In this document: piece by piece, positions 22,194 through 32,440 of the stretch
Numbering within the stretch: position 1 is the first letter of the stretch
Layout of the letters: each line of letters begins with the position of its first letter
DNA from: Hydrangea macrophylla
Taxonomy: Eukaryota > Streptophyta > Magnoliopsida > Cornales > Hydrangeaceae
Reading direction: 5' to 3'
Assembly (NCBI GenBank): GCA_033977485.1
Contig: CM066988.1
Location: 5,788,501-5,852,500 of the forward strand
Length of the DNA: 64,000 nt
Made by a program: the position numbers and the translations under genes
Notes under the pieces: generated by a model
The model's input: the letters and a program-made list of their open reading frames with translations, nothing else
What the model was told of the DNA's origin: nothing
The model's database searches: none

Positions 22194-22370
22194 GGGTTTG
22201 GGTATAATCCAAGTATTAGCATGGACGAGATCAATAATGCTGCTATCATCCATTTCAATGGAAAAATGAACCCTTGGTTTGATATTACTTTGAACCAATT
22301 CAAGCATCTCTGGACTAAATATGTTGCTTACGAAATGGAGTTTGTGCAGATGTGCAATTTTGGCCTTTAA
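22194..22370 (+). pseudogene. Captured 3' exon of a galacturonosyltransferase (GAUT, GT8 family)
   Basis: A frame of 58 codons reads GFGYNPSISMDEINNAA, then IHFNGKMNPWFDI, LWTKYVAYEMEFVQ and MCNFGL with its natural stop at 22368-22370. This is the C-terminal end of plant GAUT proteins. These Golgi type II membrane enzymes transfer galacturonic acid in pectin or xylan synthesis, and the pieces HFNGNMKPW and QMCNFGL are characteristic. Only the last exon is present. It is preceded by a (GT)n/G-run stretch and followed by what looks like the gene's 3' UTR. The catalytic DXD region is absent, so it cannot be functional. It lies on the plus strand like the other captured pieces. Confidence 0.8.
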
Positions 22371-24178
22371 ATGAGTACCAATACCGTTTCTTCCCAAAAA
22401 ACAATGAGGTAATACAGAAATCGAGTTTCAGTCGCTGTCCATGTCATGTTACTTGTATCCATTCAAGTCTCTGTAGTTCATAATTACATGTCACTGGTAG
22501 AGCAAAGCTCTGGGCCGTTATTGTTATTCTTTCTGAAGTGTTGTCTCTGTTGTGAGTAAAGTTTTTAAGTGTTCAATGTAACCAATTCATTTGGTTTGTG
22601 TACATGTGGAAATGATTCTTGTGTATGAGATGTTATCTAACAATGATTCTGACGAGTGATTATTGATTTGATCCAGTGAGTTCAACATTTTTAATCCCTT
22701 TTTCTCTTTATTTTCCATTAAGTTAACTTAGAATATGAAATGTAATAGCTTTTACATCCTTAGGATGCGTCACGTAACTGTACTAATCTTTTGGACAATT
22801 TCCAAGCCAAGTCTCCATATCTTAAGATTTGGAGTTAGGAAGGTCGACGTACACTCCCGATATGCGTACAGCGTACGCAAGTCCAATTTTTTTTTGTTTG
22901 ATTTTGAAGTAAAAGCTAGTTAATCTTACTCGTCAAAAAGAACAAGTAGAAGCTAGTTATGTGCAGATTCATTTTTGTGGCTGGTGTTCACTTTTGCAGA
23001 AAAATGTATGGAAATGCTGGTGTTACAACCTAGTTATTTCTCCTTTCTCTTGTCTAGTAACCAATTAAATTGCTCTCTATTAACGAGCTACAAGAATTAC
23101 TTATTGCAGTTTGACTTGTTTCAGATGTTTTTTTTAAGGGTTAATTACATTTTACCCCCTTATGGTTAGACCCATTTTCACTTTACCCCATGTACTTCAA
23201 AAGTGGACGTTTACCCCCTGTGGTTCTGGACTAAAGTGAAACTGTAAAGATTTCTCACAAAACTAATAAAAATTCTAAAATTGGACAAAAATGTTAACAC
23301 TTAACCCCCTTTGTGAGGTTAATTTTGGAACTAAACCCATATGTCTTTAGATCATAAAGTCAACTTATTTCAATTCCTCAATCGCCATAGTTGACTTGGG
23401 AGTTGAGAACTCCAACAGTTGTTACAAAACACAGTTGAGAAATTTCCACTTTTCAGCGTTCATGTAATTCTAGACTAGATTCTTCTCTCTTTGGTGATTT
23501 TCTTGGCTATCATGGGTCCGTAAAATTGTGTTAGAACATGAACAGAAATGGAGTAGCTAGTAAATAGTAAAATAGTGAACTTAAACGTTGGCTATCTATT
23601 TCGAGTGAGTCCTATACCTATCAAGTGCAAAATGATTGAATATGACTGTAGTGAATGCTATGATGCACCCCTATACTATTTTTTTTAAATAAAAAATAAA
23701 AACCCCGCCACTTGGGGATTTCGTACTTGTAAGGTGAAATTTCATGGATTATGTCTCTAATTTTACTGTTAATTTGTGTTTTGTTTTCTTTAATTCAGTG
23801 CAATAATTGGGTATGAAGAGTAATTACTAATTACCATTTGGAGATTAGCTCTGGTTGTGCATTCAATGCCTTTAGCTAGTTCTAATTTAGTTAATATTTG
23901 CATTTGAGATAGTACGTCTCTAATTTCTCTGGTTGTGCATTCAATGCCATTTTGTGATCTTGATCTTGTTAATAAAAACAGTTTTGCAAATTATGACGAC
24001 TATTCCTTCAAGGGTGCCCAAACAGGTCATTAATAGTAGACTGATTTATAAATGCTTACAGCTTATTGGAAAGTGGAAACTGAGGTGGTACAATTTTTCT
24101 TATGCTTCAATAGTGATGCAAACTTGAATGTCTATCTACGTTGTGGATTTACTCCTGTTATATGTTTCATTTATGTAG
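22371..24178. other. CACTA interior between the GAUT and PIP5K fragments
   Basis: Probably GAUT 3' UTR followed by intron-like sequence. A block at about 23138-23230 (GGGTTAATTACATTTTACCC onward) resembles the end of a non-autonomous DNA element, but no matching second end was found. No convincing gene was seen. The short frames at 22735, 22975 and 23933 have no recognised similarity. Confidence 0.45.
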
Positions 24179-24332
24179 ACGTCTTCGAGAATTGTTTGCA
24201 ATTGATCCTGCGGATTACATGCTAACTATTTGTGGAGATGATACACTTAGAGAACTGTCTTCACCTGGGAAGCGCGGAAGCTTATTTTACTTAACTCAAG
24301 ATGACCGGTTTATGATCAAAACTGTGAACTGA
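24179..24332 (+). pseudogene. Captured exon of a phosphatidylinositol-4-phosphate 5-kinase
   Basis: After a splice-acceptor-like TTTATGTAG (24170-24178) the frame reads [31 protein letters not shown] and [15 protein letters not shown], then stops at 24330-24332. These are the opening blocks of the plant PIP5K catalytic domain, including the SPGKSGS-like nucleotide-binding loop (here SPGKRGS) and the Lys of [11 protein letters not shown]5K makes PI(4,5)P2 at the plasma membrane. About 50 residues remain. The lobe continuing KKSEVKVL and all later parts are missing, so no activity is possible. Confidence 0.8.
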
Positions 24333-24643
24333 AGTATTGGTTAGTTATGTAATCATTCTGGTGAATTTGTATGATCTTAATATTTTATTTGAGTGTTTAC
24401 TCGAACGAAAAAGAAATATTCATATTCTTTCTTTCCATTTTCTATTACAGTCATTAATCTTTTTCTAAATTAACTGTTAACCTAAATACAAATTGAAAAA
24501 CAGGTACGGTATAGAGTAGGAATATACATTGTTGCAGAAAGATGTAAAATGGCCAAATTTTTCTTGCTTCTCTTCTTTGTTTCATTCTATGATCATAGCC
24601 AAATTTATTCTAACTTTTTTTAATACCTTTTTCCATATGTGCT

Positions 24644-25530
24644 ATGTACAGTAGTAATACTGTCCATTACTCGAGTTCTTGTAGTTTAGAAAGTCGGTTC
24701 AATAAAACAGAGAGTTTTCCCTTGTCTCTTCAGTCAGTATTGAATTCTCCTTATTTCTCCTCCCAATACTTGAGTTTGCTCTCCAGAGACTTATTCTACA
24801 GGCTATTCCTTGCCTACTCTATGTCTATGTTCAAATATCTTAAGGGCATTTACCATAGTCATAATGCAACAACATCTAAGTTAGTTTGGCGCATTAAAGC
24901 TGCTCCAAAGATTCTGCTTTTCGTTCGGAAAGCTTGTAGAAAATGTAAATCCTTTGTCTACAAAAGAGAACCTGTTTAAGAGAAAGTCTGGGTCATCCTC
25001 TACATGTCCTCCGTGGGTCAGTCCACAATGTTAGCAGATTTGATATCTGGCTTTATGCTACTCTAAAGAAATAAAAATAAAGTCCACCTTGATTGTGAAT
25101 CGTTCATATCTTGTTTAGCCTATACTTTTTGGTTGATATGGAAGAGAAGAAATTCTTAAAATTTTTAAGAGACTATACTGAATCCTTAAGAGGTAATCTC
25201 TACTGATGCTAGAGATATGAGATCCTACATATCTGTAGATTTATCTAAAAAAGCTTAAGGTTTTGGTTTAGTATTAATTCCCACCAGTAGGTTAATCGTA
25301 AAGATTTAGCCCATCCCATTAAGAATTCTCACTAGCTAATCAAAGTGCTAACTGGGTTGCGAAGGCTGCTAAAGCTGGGTGTTTGGCTGAAGACTGGACT
25401 AGCTCCATTCCTCTAGCATTGCCTTCTATTCTTGATTCTCATTTTTGATCTTCTGGGATTCGCAAGTTGTAACATCTCTTTGTTTGTAATAATAAAATTC
25501 GCCTTTCTTTGACCAAAAAAAAATTTGTAG
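24644..25530 (+). mobile_element. 5'-truncated LINE (L1-type) 3' end
   Basis: A zinc-binding RVT segment (KLVWRIKAAPKILLFVRKAC, then WLIWKRRN after a frameshift) is followed by an RNase H tail fragment at about 25335-25450 (NWVAKAAKAGCLAEDW). The sequence ends in GTAATAATAAAATTCGCCTTT and a short A-run at about 25514-25522. This is the usual layout at the 3' end of plant L1 elements. The left limit is uncertain because the truncated 5' end has no sharp mark. Stops and frameshifts are frequent. Confidence 0.7.
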
Positions 25531-26500
25531 ACGGAACTAATATTCAGCCTCCTCAAGAAATTGAAGGTAAAACAGGCGATATGGTTCTCAATCCTGGTTT
25601 CTCAGTACGGATTAACATTGATATACAACTTAATACGATAATTTCTCCTGCGATACTTCCTCAGATTCTTGGCCTTGAACACGCATGGCAGATCTAATTC
25701 TGGAGCTACTAAGCCAAAAGATATGCTCGGAAAATGCTTTAGTGAAGATATTCTGCTTTGAGGGCCACGTTGAGAGCTACTACACATTCTATATATATCA
25801 TTCTGTGATCTACATTCTCTTCCTAGATCAGAAAAGATACATATGACTTGAGAGATTAAGGTAACAAATCCAATTGTCATTCAGCTCTTTCTTAACAAGA
25901 TAGAATCAGAAAATTCTGTTATCAATTCATCAAATCCACCCAGTAATACTCAGCATCAAGAATATTAATCCCACGCAAAGAAATTCTCAAATTCTTCATT
26001 TTAGGCACCTTCTTTAACTCTCATAATAATGCTCAGATGTACAATCCTACGCAAAGGAATTCTCAGGCCTATTAAGTTCCAGTCTGTCTGCAGACTCAAC
26101 AAAATCCACATCTTCTTCCTACTCCACACACTGCTCAAGTGTTTGGAAACAAATAACTGTTTGGTTTTACCTTATCCTCGCTCTTGTCTCTTATTTTTTC
26201 TTGTGTTACTCTTGTTACTTCTCATGATTTCATTAGGTCCCATGTGATCTATTAGATTCTGTGGTGGCAATAACATATAGTAATATTATAAAATGGAAGC
26301 ATTTCTTCCTCATTTTTTTTCCTTTTCTTCTTTTGTTCTCAATTTTAAAGCAGCAGGTTACATCTTGGTACATTTACAATCTAGACCCTAAGTTGTTTCC
26401 TTCTTTCATGTTTATCAATGTATTATACCAACAACATTTATATGTGATTGCCGACTGGTATTTAGAGAGAGAATAGGATATTGATTTTTATTCTAACAGC
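25531..26500. other. CACTA interior, no gene recognised
   Basis: AT-rich sequence with short open frames on both strands (for example 25602-25880 minus and 26029-26247 plus). None has a recognisable domain. It may be intron or captured noncoding DNA. Confidence 0.4.
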
Positions 26501-26502
26501 TA

Positions 26503-26708
26503 CTCCCGCTATCCCATACTAAGAGTCTCTTTTGGCAATTTTAACCATTTAAGCAACCTTTTAATTGTGGTGAGATTTTCCAACTTTCCATTATTGTCCT
26601 TTGAGTTTCAAAATTTTTGTGTCACGTCAAATTTGATAGAATAAAGGGCAAACTTGGAAAATGTGTAGTTAAGCTGTTAAAGTAAATTAACTTTTGGGAT
26701 GGAGGGAG
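26503..26708. mobile_element. Stowaway-like MITE
   Basis: 206 bp flanked by TA on both sides (26501-26502 and 26709-26710). The left end is CTCCCGCTATCCCATACTAAG and the right end is the complement of CTCCCTCCATCCCAAAAGTT. This fits the CTCCCTCCGTCCCA consensus of Stowaway MITEs, mobilised by Tc1/mariner transposases. No coding capacity. Confidence 0.85.
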
Positions 26709-26947
26709 TATTTTTTATCTGCGTACAGGTTTAGAGCTAGTGTAAGTAAGAAACTAAACAACTTTAGTTAATCTAGCTGTATAGCAGTGTCTTAACGTGT
26801 AGGAGTTAGACGAATAAACAACATCTAGGAGCATACTTGCTTCCAATATATGAATGCAATTCCATTGAACAGGGCTCGGGAGATCGAGAGATGAACTATT
26901 CTTAATCATGTGAATGACAAATGACCTGTTTTTTTCAATTATCACAG

Positions 26948-27079
26948 AATGTGCCATATGGTTTTGTTCCTTCAAAACAAGCTCTTGGTCGAGCATGTGG
27001 AGTTACAAGACCAGTCATAGCTTGTTCTGCGACAAGCAATGAAGGGAGCCAGTTGAAAACTCAAATACAGCAGCTCAAG
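26948..27079 (+). pseudogene. Captured exon of SNU13/NHP2L1 (15.5K, L7Ae family)
   Basis: A 44-codon exon is bounded by an acceptor (TTATCACAG, ending 26947) and a donor (AAG|GTATCT after 27079). It reads [37 protein letters not shown] and TQIQQLK. This is the C-terminal half of plant SNU13. The protein binds kink-turns in U4 snRNA and box C/D snoRNAs in the nucleus and nucleolus. One visible difference from the usual NVPYVFV is NVPYGFV. The final exon (about 10 residues) and the N-terminal RNA-binding part are absent. The exon frame and both splice signals are intact, so it could be spliced into a transcript. Confidence 0.85.
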
Positions 27080-27157
27080 GTATCTTTCTGCACTGATCTC
27101 ATTTTTCTACACAATTTGCTACAGTTTCCTTGTGGCTCCATTTGGTTTGTGGATTTA

Positions 27158-27458
27158 GGCTCTATTTGTTCATGACTTCATGCGTTTAGTGAGGGAAAAG
27201 AATGGAGAACACTCAACAAAACCAAAACATTTTCCTTCGTTTAGTTAATACAAAAATAGTGAAGAGAATAGGTAGGAAAAGAAAGCATAGTGAAAAATAA
27301 ATTAAAAAAATTGATTTTCTCTCATGTTCCAACAATATTTTGAAATTTTGACTTCTAACATTATTTAAGCATTGAGAAAAACACGAAGTAACTAATTTCC
27401 TTCTTATCTTCCTTCCCCTTTTCTCTTCCTTCAATAAATCCATAAACCAAACAAAGCC
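27158..27458. mobile_element. Tourist-like MITE (PIF/Harbinger type)
   Basis: 301 bp flanked by TTA (27155-27157 and 27459-27461). The termini GGCTCTATTTGTT and, inverted, GGCTTTGTTTGGTT match the GGSCTTGTTTGG family of Tourist ends. It lies within the intron that follows the SNU13 exon. It is AT-rich and noncoding. Confidence 0.7.
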
Positions 27459-27461
27459 TTA

Positions 27462-28708
27462 AGAGAAGGAAGAAGAAAGGAAAACAAGAAGGTAAATTGT
27501 CTCCCCTAGGTTTTTCCCCATGGTATCCTCTGTGCGCTTAAATAATACTTTTGAAATTATAAAATTTCACTTTTAAAATGCTTTTGTATTGTTTCAAGTT
27601 TGTATATGTGGACCACACATGACCCAATCAAAAACAATATGAAAATGTAGTGAAGGAGAGTGACGGAGTGGTTGAGATGAGCTATGGACTTCCACATTAC
27701 AAGATAGCTCTTGGAAATGGTTATTGTAGATTGCGAGGGACCTGATATCATCTGCTGAAATATAGAATAAACTACCTTATCAGTATTATTATCTACCAGT
27801 AAATAATATATAGAAGAGTAATGTTGGTGTTTGAAGATCTATGTTACATATCCGTTTCTACATGAACTTTTTTTTACTATAAAATCCAAGGTTCGAGTTG
27901 AAGAAGTGGCAATGTTTTAAGATGCACCGTTTAGCGCCAACAATTTATTTGTTCAATTAAGAAGTGCACTAATTCTCTGTAAAATGGAAATGGACGTAGA
28001 TAATCAACCATCAACTTTTTAGATGTAGTACAATGTCTGTGAAGGATCAATTAACAACGTTCTACCACACTGTTACAAAATTAAAACAGATTAGACCTAC
28101 AAAATAGGCTATTGTTTTGGATCTTAGGTCTAATCTGTTTTATTTTTATTATTAATTCAATAAAAAGGTCCCTCAACAAATTTTTTTTCATACAGGTGTA
28201 ACTAGTTATGTAAAAATCCAGGAATGACCTGACCACACACAAATGGAACATGATAAAGTTTTCTATTTTGCAAGTAGTCCCATTCAAGTTTATGAGTTTC
28301 TATATAAATATTGGTGCATAGGTTGTAAATGGGGCAATTCAAATTCATGGAAGTGCAAATCTGAAAACTTGAAAATTAGGTTGTGTAATTGTGACCCTAG
28401 ATGACAATTATCAGCCAACTGTGCTCTTAACTTAATTCTGGTTGAAGCTATACATCTTAAAATATGTGATTTAAAATTTAAAATCTGATCGATTCACAAT
28501 TTTTTCTGTTGTGTCACTTGTCTTTTTGTCTTCCATTTTAAGTTTCTTTTTCTATCCATCGTAGGGCTGCAGTTTTTACTGTATAAACACACACACACAC
28601 ACACAAACTGATCCGTATTAGTTATAGCTATGTCATTGTCTATAACATGGTCTAGCTATCCATATTTTGGTAAAATTATTGTAACATACTGCTTATAACT
28701 TTGCTGCC
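27462..28708. other. CACTA interior between SNU13 and DAP-aminotransferase fragments
   Basis: No gene recognised. It holds a perfect 18-bp inverted repeat at 28082-28142 and a (CA)n tract at about 28588-28605. Confidence 0.5.
28082..28142. repeat. Perfect 18-bp inverted repeat (hairpin)
   Basis: The arms 28082-28099 (TAAAACAGATTAGACCTA) and 28125-28142 are exact complements, separated by 25 bp. There is no U-run or other sign of a terminator. It may be the remnant of a small foldback element or a hairpin RNA. Confidence 0.75.
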
Positions 28709-28786
28709 ACTTGTGAAGCTTACAAGACAATGGTCTTTCATAAAGCAAACATGGCTAAATTAAAAGCTGGTTACCTATTTGCCGAG
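28709..28786 (+). pseudogene. Captured exon of LL-diaminopimelate aminotransferase (DAP/AGD2-like)
   Basis: The frame reads TCEAYKTMVFHKANMAKLK and AGYLFAE, ending in a canonical donor, GAG|GTATGT. It corresponds to the segment of plant LL-DAP aminotransferase around AYKT.V..N.NMAKLQAGYLFPE, just after the plastid transit peptide and before the PLP domain. The native enzyme makes LL-diaminopimelate in plastid lysine synthesis. Only about 25 residues are present. An acceptor-like AG lies at 28717-28718, so the exact left border is uncertain. The related ALD1 is an alternative, but the NMAKLxAGYLF wording favours DAP/AGD2. Confidence 0.65.
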
Positions 28787-29104
28787 GTATGTCCTAGCAT
28801 GTGTACTTTTTCTTATGATACAATGTGCTTATGTTGATCTCCATTTCTTTAGTGCACGAGTTACTGATCATAGGGATAGGCTTATTTCTCAAGTTTGATC
28901 ACTTATTTTTGCAAATAATTTTTAGTAGCCCCTGCTTGAAAACTGGTAATAACACCTTCCTGAATCTTCCTGACTTTAGATGTCGATTTGATTGTTTAAG
29001 TCACTCTTGATATAGCCCATTGTGTTTCACCATTCTCTTACATCAGGGAGGTTTTTTGGATTGAATAATATTGGTATTATGATTGAAAGCATTACAATCA
29101 TAAT
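28787..29104. other. CACTA interior, intron-like
   Basis: Starts with the donor of the preceding exon. AT-rich, with no recognised gene; a 61-codon frame at 28825-29010 is without similarity. Confidence 0.45.
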
Positions 29105-29150
29105 CTCTCTCTCTCTCTCATTTCTCTGTCTCTCTCTCTCTATCTCTCTC

Positions 29151-29187
<37 letters not shown>

Positions 29188-29262
29188 TCCCTCTCCCTCT
29201 CCCTCTCATTTCTCTGTCTCTTTTTCTCTCTTAGTCTGTCGTTCATCTCTCTCTTTCTTAAC
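29105..29262 (+). repeat. (CT)n / CTCCCT microsatellite
   Basis: About 150 bp of TCTCTC with CTCCCT and CATTTCTCTGT interruptions. The open frames across it on both strands are low complexity and were not called. Confidence 0.9.
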
Positions 29263-29286
29263 TCTACTTTGTTGTATTTTTTACTC

Positions 29287-30735
29287 GCAGTAGTCGAGTA
29301 AAATGATAAACCGCTTAACCAAACACCACAAAACCTTACTCGCACCTCAAACACGCCTAAATAAACTTGTGGGAACTAACGGAATGTATAACGCATTCAC
29401 GGTACCCAAATAATGTGAAAAAATGACTTTAGGATCACATAAACTTGAAAATTCTTAGTTTTAGGGGTTTTGAGTAGTGAAACGGTAAACCGCTTAAGCA
29501 AATGCCACGAAATCTTACACACACCTCAAACATGCCTAAATAAACTTGCGGGAACTAACGGAATGTATAACGGATTCACGGTTCACAAAAAATGCGAAAA
29601 AATGACTTTAGGATCACTTAAACTTAAAAATTCTTAATTTTGGGGGTTTTGAGTAGTGAATCAGTAAACCGCTTAAGCAAACATCACGAAATCTTACATG
29701 CACCTCAAACATGCCTAAATAAACTTGCGAGAACTAATGGAATGCATTAAGGATTCACGCTTCGCAAATAATGCGAAAAAACGACTTTAGGATCACTTAA
29801 ACTTGAAAATTCTTAATTTTAGGGGTTTTGAGTAGTGAAACGGTAAACCGCTTAACCAAACGCCACGAAACCTTACACGTACCTCAAACATGCCTAAATA
29901 AACTTTCGAGAACTAACGGAATGCATAACGGATTCACAGTTCACAAAAAATGCGAAAAAATGACTCTTTAGTCACTTAGGTTTGAAAAAACGTAGTTTTG
30001 GGGGTTTTGAGTAGTGAATCGGTAAACCGCTTAACCAACTTCCAAGAAACCTTACACATACCTCAAACATTCCTAAATAAACTTGCGGGAACTAACGGAA
30101 TGCATTACGGATTCACGTTTCGCAAATAATGCGAAAAAATGACTTTAGGATCACTTAAACTTGAAAATTCTTAGTTTTAGGGGTTTTGAGTAGTGAAACG
30201 GTAAACCGCTTAACCAAACGCCATGAAACCTTACACGCACCTCAAATATGCTTAAATAAACTTGAGGGAACTAACGGAATGCATTACGGATTCACGCTTC
30301 GCAAATAATGCAAAAAAATGACTTTAGGATCACTTAAACTTGAAAATTCTTAGTTTTAGGGGTTTTGAGTAGTGAAACGGTGAACCGCTTAACCAAACGC
30401 TACAAAACCTTACACGCACCTCAAACATGCCTAAATAAACTTGCAGGAACTGACAAAATGCATAACGGATTCACGGTTCACAAATAATGCAAAAAAATGA
30501 CTCTTTAGTCATTTAGGCTTGAAAAAACGTAATTTTGGGGGTTTTGAGTACTGAATCGGTGAACCGCTTGACCAAACGTCATGAAACCTTACACGCATCT
30601 CAAACATGCCTAAATAAATTTGCGGGAACTAACGGAATGCATAACGGATTCACGGTTCAAAAAAAATATGAAAAAATGACTCTTTCATCATTCGAAGTCC
30701 CCGAACACATTGTGGTCTCTCAAAACCCCCAAACA
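29287..30735. repeat. 179-bp satellite, eight copies
   Basis: The anchor CCGCTT occurs at 29311, 29490, 29669, 29848, 30027, 30206, 30385 and 30564, exactly 179 bp apart each time. Units share TAAACCGCTTAACCAAAC, CCTCAAACATGCCTAAATAA and GGAATGCATAACGGATTCAC. Two variant classes differ in one 45-bp segment (GACTTTAGGATCAC against GACTCTTTAGTCA). The last copy decays at about 30690. Indel-free spacing shows a young or homogenised array. Confidence 0.95.
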
Positions 30736-31019
30736 TAGTTTACTCTTTTATTATTTTATATTCAACTAATTACTGAAAATTTTGTCTTTTTGGTAGGAAC
30801 AAAGTTTCACATTTTGATGGAAGGTTCTAACAAACAAACCACTCTTTTTGTTGGGCTAATTCTTTTTTGTTGCTTTCATAGGTTTAATTTGTTAGTACTT
30901 TTTGATGAATATGTAATATATATGTATATGTTATTAGATTTTCACTTGACTCAGATTGATTGTATATTTTTTTTGTTCATCCCATGGTATTGTATATATG
31001 TACAGGGTGGTATATATTG
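30736..31019. other. CACTA interior next to the right subterminal array
   Basis: AT-rich. A 78-codon frame (30790-31026) shows hydrophobic stretches but no recognised family. It is probably not a gene. Confidence 0.4.
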
Positions 31020-31470
31020 TTTTTAACAGGGTGGTATTTATGTCACTTTTACAGCATTTATGTCACTTTTAAGCCTTTTATGTAATTATTTTGTTTGGTA
31101 TTTATGTCACTTTAGGTTAAAAGTGACATAAATAAAATGATATTTATGTCACTTTTAAGTATTTATGTCACTTTTTAGACTTTGAAGTAATAATTTTGTT
31201 TGGTATTTATGTCACTTTTCTACTTTTTTGTCACTTTAGGTTAAAAGTGACATAAATAAAATAATATTTATGTCACTTTTAAGTATTTATGTCACTTTTT
31301 ATTAACAAATGTGTTGGTTTTATGAAACATTTATGTCACTTTTTATAAAGTATTTATGTCACTTTTAAAATATTTATGTCACCTCCATTTATGTCACTTT
31401 TTACTTAAAAAAAAGTGACATAAATACCTATTTATGTCACTTTTTAAGTGACATAAAAGGCCTTTTTCCT
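31020..31470. repeat. Right subterminal repeat array of the CACTA element
   Basis: About twenty TTTATGTCACTTTT motifs in both orientations. Two near-identical blocks (about 31095-31180 and 31200-31300) show local tandem duplication. Confidence 0.85.
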
Positions 31471-31477
31471 TGTAGTG
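31446..31477 (-). repeat. Right terminal inverted repeat of the CACTA element
   Basis: It ends CCTTGTAGTG. On the minus strand it begins CACTACAAGGAAAAAGGC. The TGA duplication follows at 31478-31480. Confidence 0.9.
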
Positions 31478-31939
31478 TGATATGAATTGTGTCATGAGTC
31501 CTATAATGTTTAGTGTTCTGATCCTAGCATGAGCTGGTGATGTGGGGTGTGTGCCACCCCGAGTGGACTTATGTTGTACCAGTGTTGAATCTAATGCAGT
31601 GGTTGATCCTGATAAGGATACCAAGGTGTTGAAGACTCTGGGTCTCGGGCAAACTTCTTAAAATACGGGAAGTATGCTTTGTAAGTGAAATGGATCAGAC
31701 GCAAGGCTTTAGAGGATGACAACCAAAGGCGACCGAGGGATCTTGTGATAACTGATAAGTGCAAAATCTATGATAATGGACAAATGAGAAAGCTCATGAT
31801 AATCAGGAGACACAGAGTCGTGGAATGACGGTGCTCATCTTCAAAATCTGGATACGGGCGATACTATAGTTGTTCCTGATGACCGATCTTCGGGAGTCGG
31901 TTCTGCTTTTGCTATATTCTGCTGGGGATAGTGGGAACT

Positions 31940-32440
31940 AGTATCCTTGTGTATTTATCCTCGGGGGATGGCGTAGGACTCTCAGAGAATCTCTCTTTTC
32001 TTGATCGGGAATCAGGACCCATCTCTGAATCTCTCACATTGATCAAATCTTCCGGCGCTTAATCCAAGAGGACCGGTCGGGGCCTCCGGGATCTGGTACC
32101 TTTTTGTTTTTGTCCTCAAGGGATGATGTAGGATTCTCAGAGAATCTCTCTTAACTGTTTCTTGATCAGGAACCAGGACCCATCTTTGAATCTCTCACGG
32201 TTGATCAAATCTTTGCATTGGTTGGTCCAAAAAATTGATTCTGGCCTTCGGGAGCTGATATCTTTCTATTTCTGTCCTCATGGGATGATATAGGATCCTC
32301 GGAGAATCTCTCTTAACTGTTTCTTGATCAGGAACCAGGACCCATCTCTGAATCTCTCAAGGTTGATCAAATCTTTGCATTGGTCGGTCCAGAAAGTCGA
32401 TTCAGGCCTTCGGGAGCTGATATCTTTCTGTTTCTGTCCT
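31940..32440. repeat. Tandem repeat, period about 155-162 bp, three copies
   Basis: The block CAGAGAATCTCTCTT, GGAACCAGGACCCATCT, TTGATCAAATCTT recurs at 31983, 32138 and 32299. A partial fourth unit begins near 32425 (TTTCTGTCCTCAGGGGAT). Confidence 0.85.

Larger units (their letters stand above)
19726..31477. mobile_element. CACTA (En/Spm-type) transposon carrying gene fragments, about 11.75 kb
   Basis: The ends are inverted repeats of 32 bp with 2 mismatches (CACTACAAGAAAAAAGGC and CACTACAAGGAAAAAGGC). They are flanked by the 3-bp duplication TGA (19723-19725 and 31478-31480), the hallmark of the CACTA superfamily. Dense subterminal repeats lie at both ends. No TnpA/TnpD-like transposase was found, so the element is presumably moved by a transposase from elsewhere. 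The interior carries four plant gene fragments, a LINE tail, two MITEs and a 179-bp satellite. Confidence 0.9.

Noticed and set aside
23138..23720. Complete DNA transposon beginning GGGTTAATTACATTTTACCC
   Set aside because: The left end looks element-like, but no inverted partner or target duplication was found.
29287..30735. CRISPR-like regular repeat array
   Set aside because: The whole 179-bp unit is repeated with no unique spacers, and the context is a plant transposon. It is a satellite.
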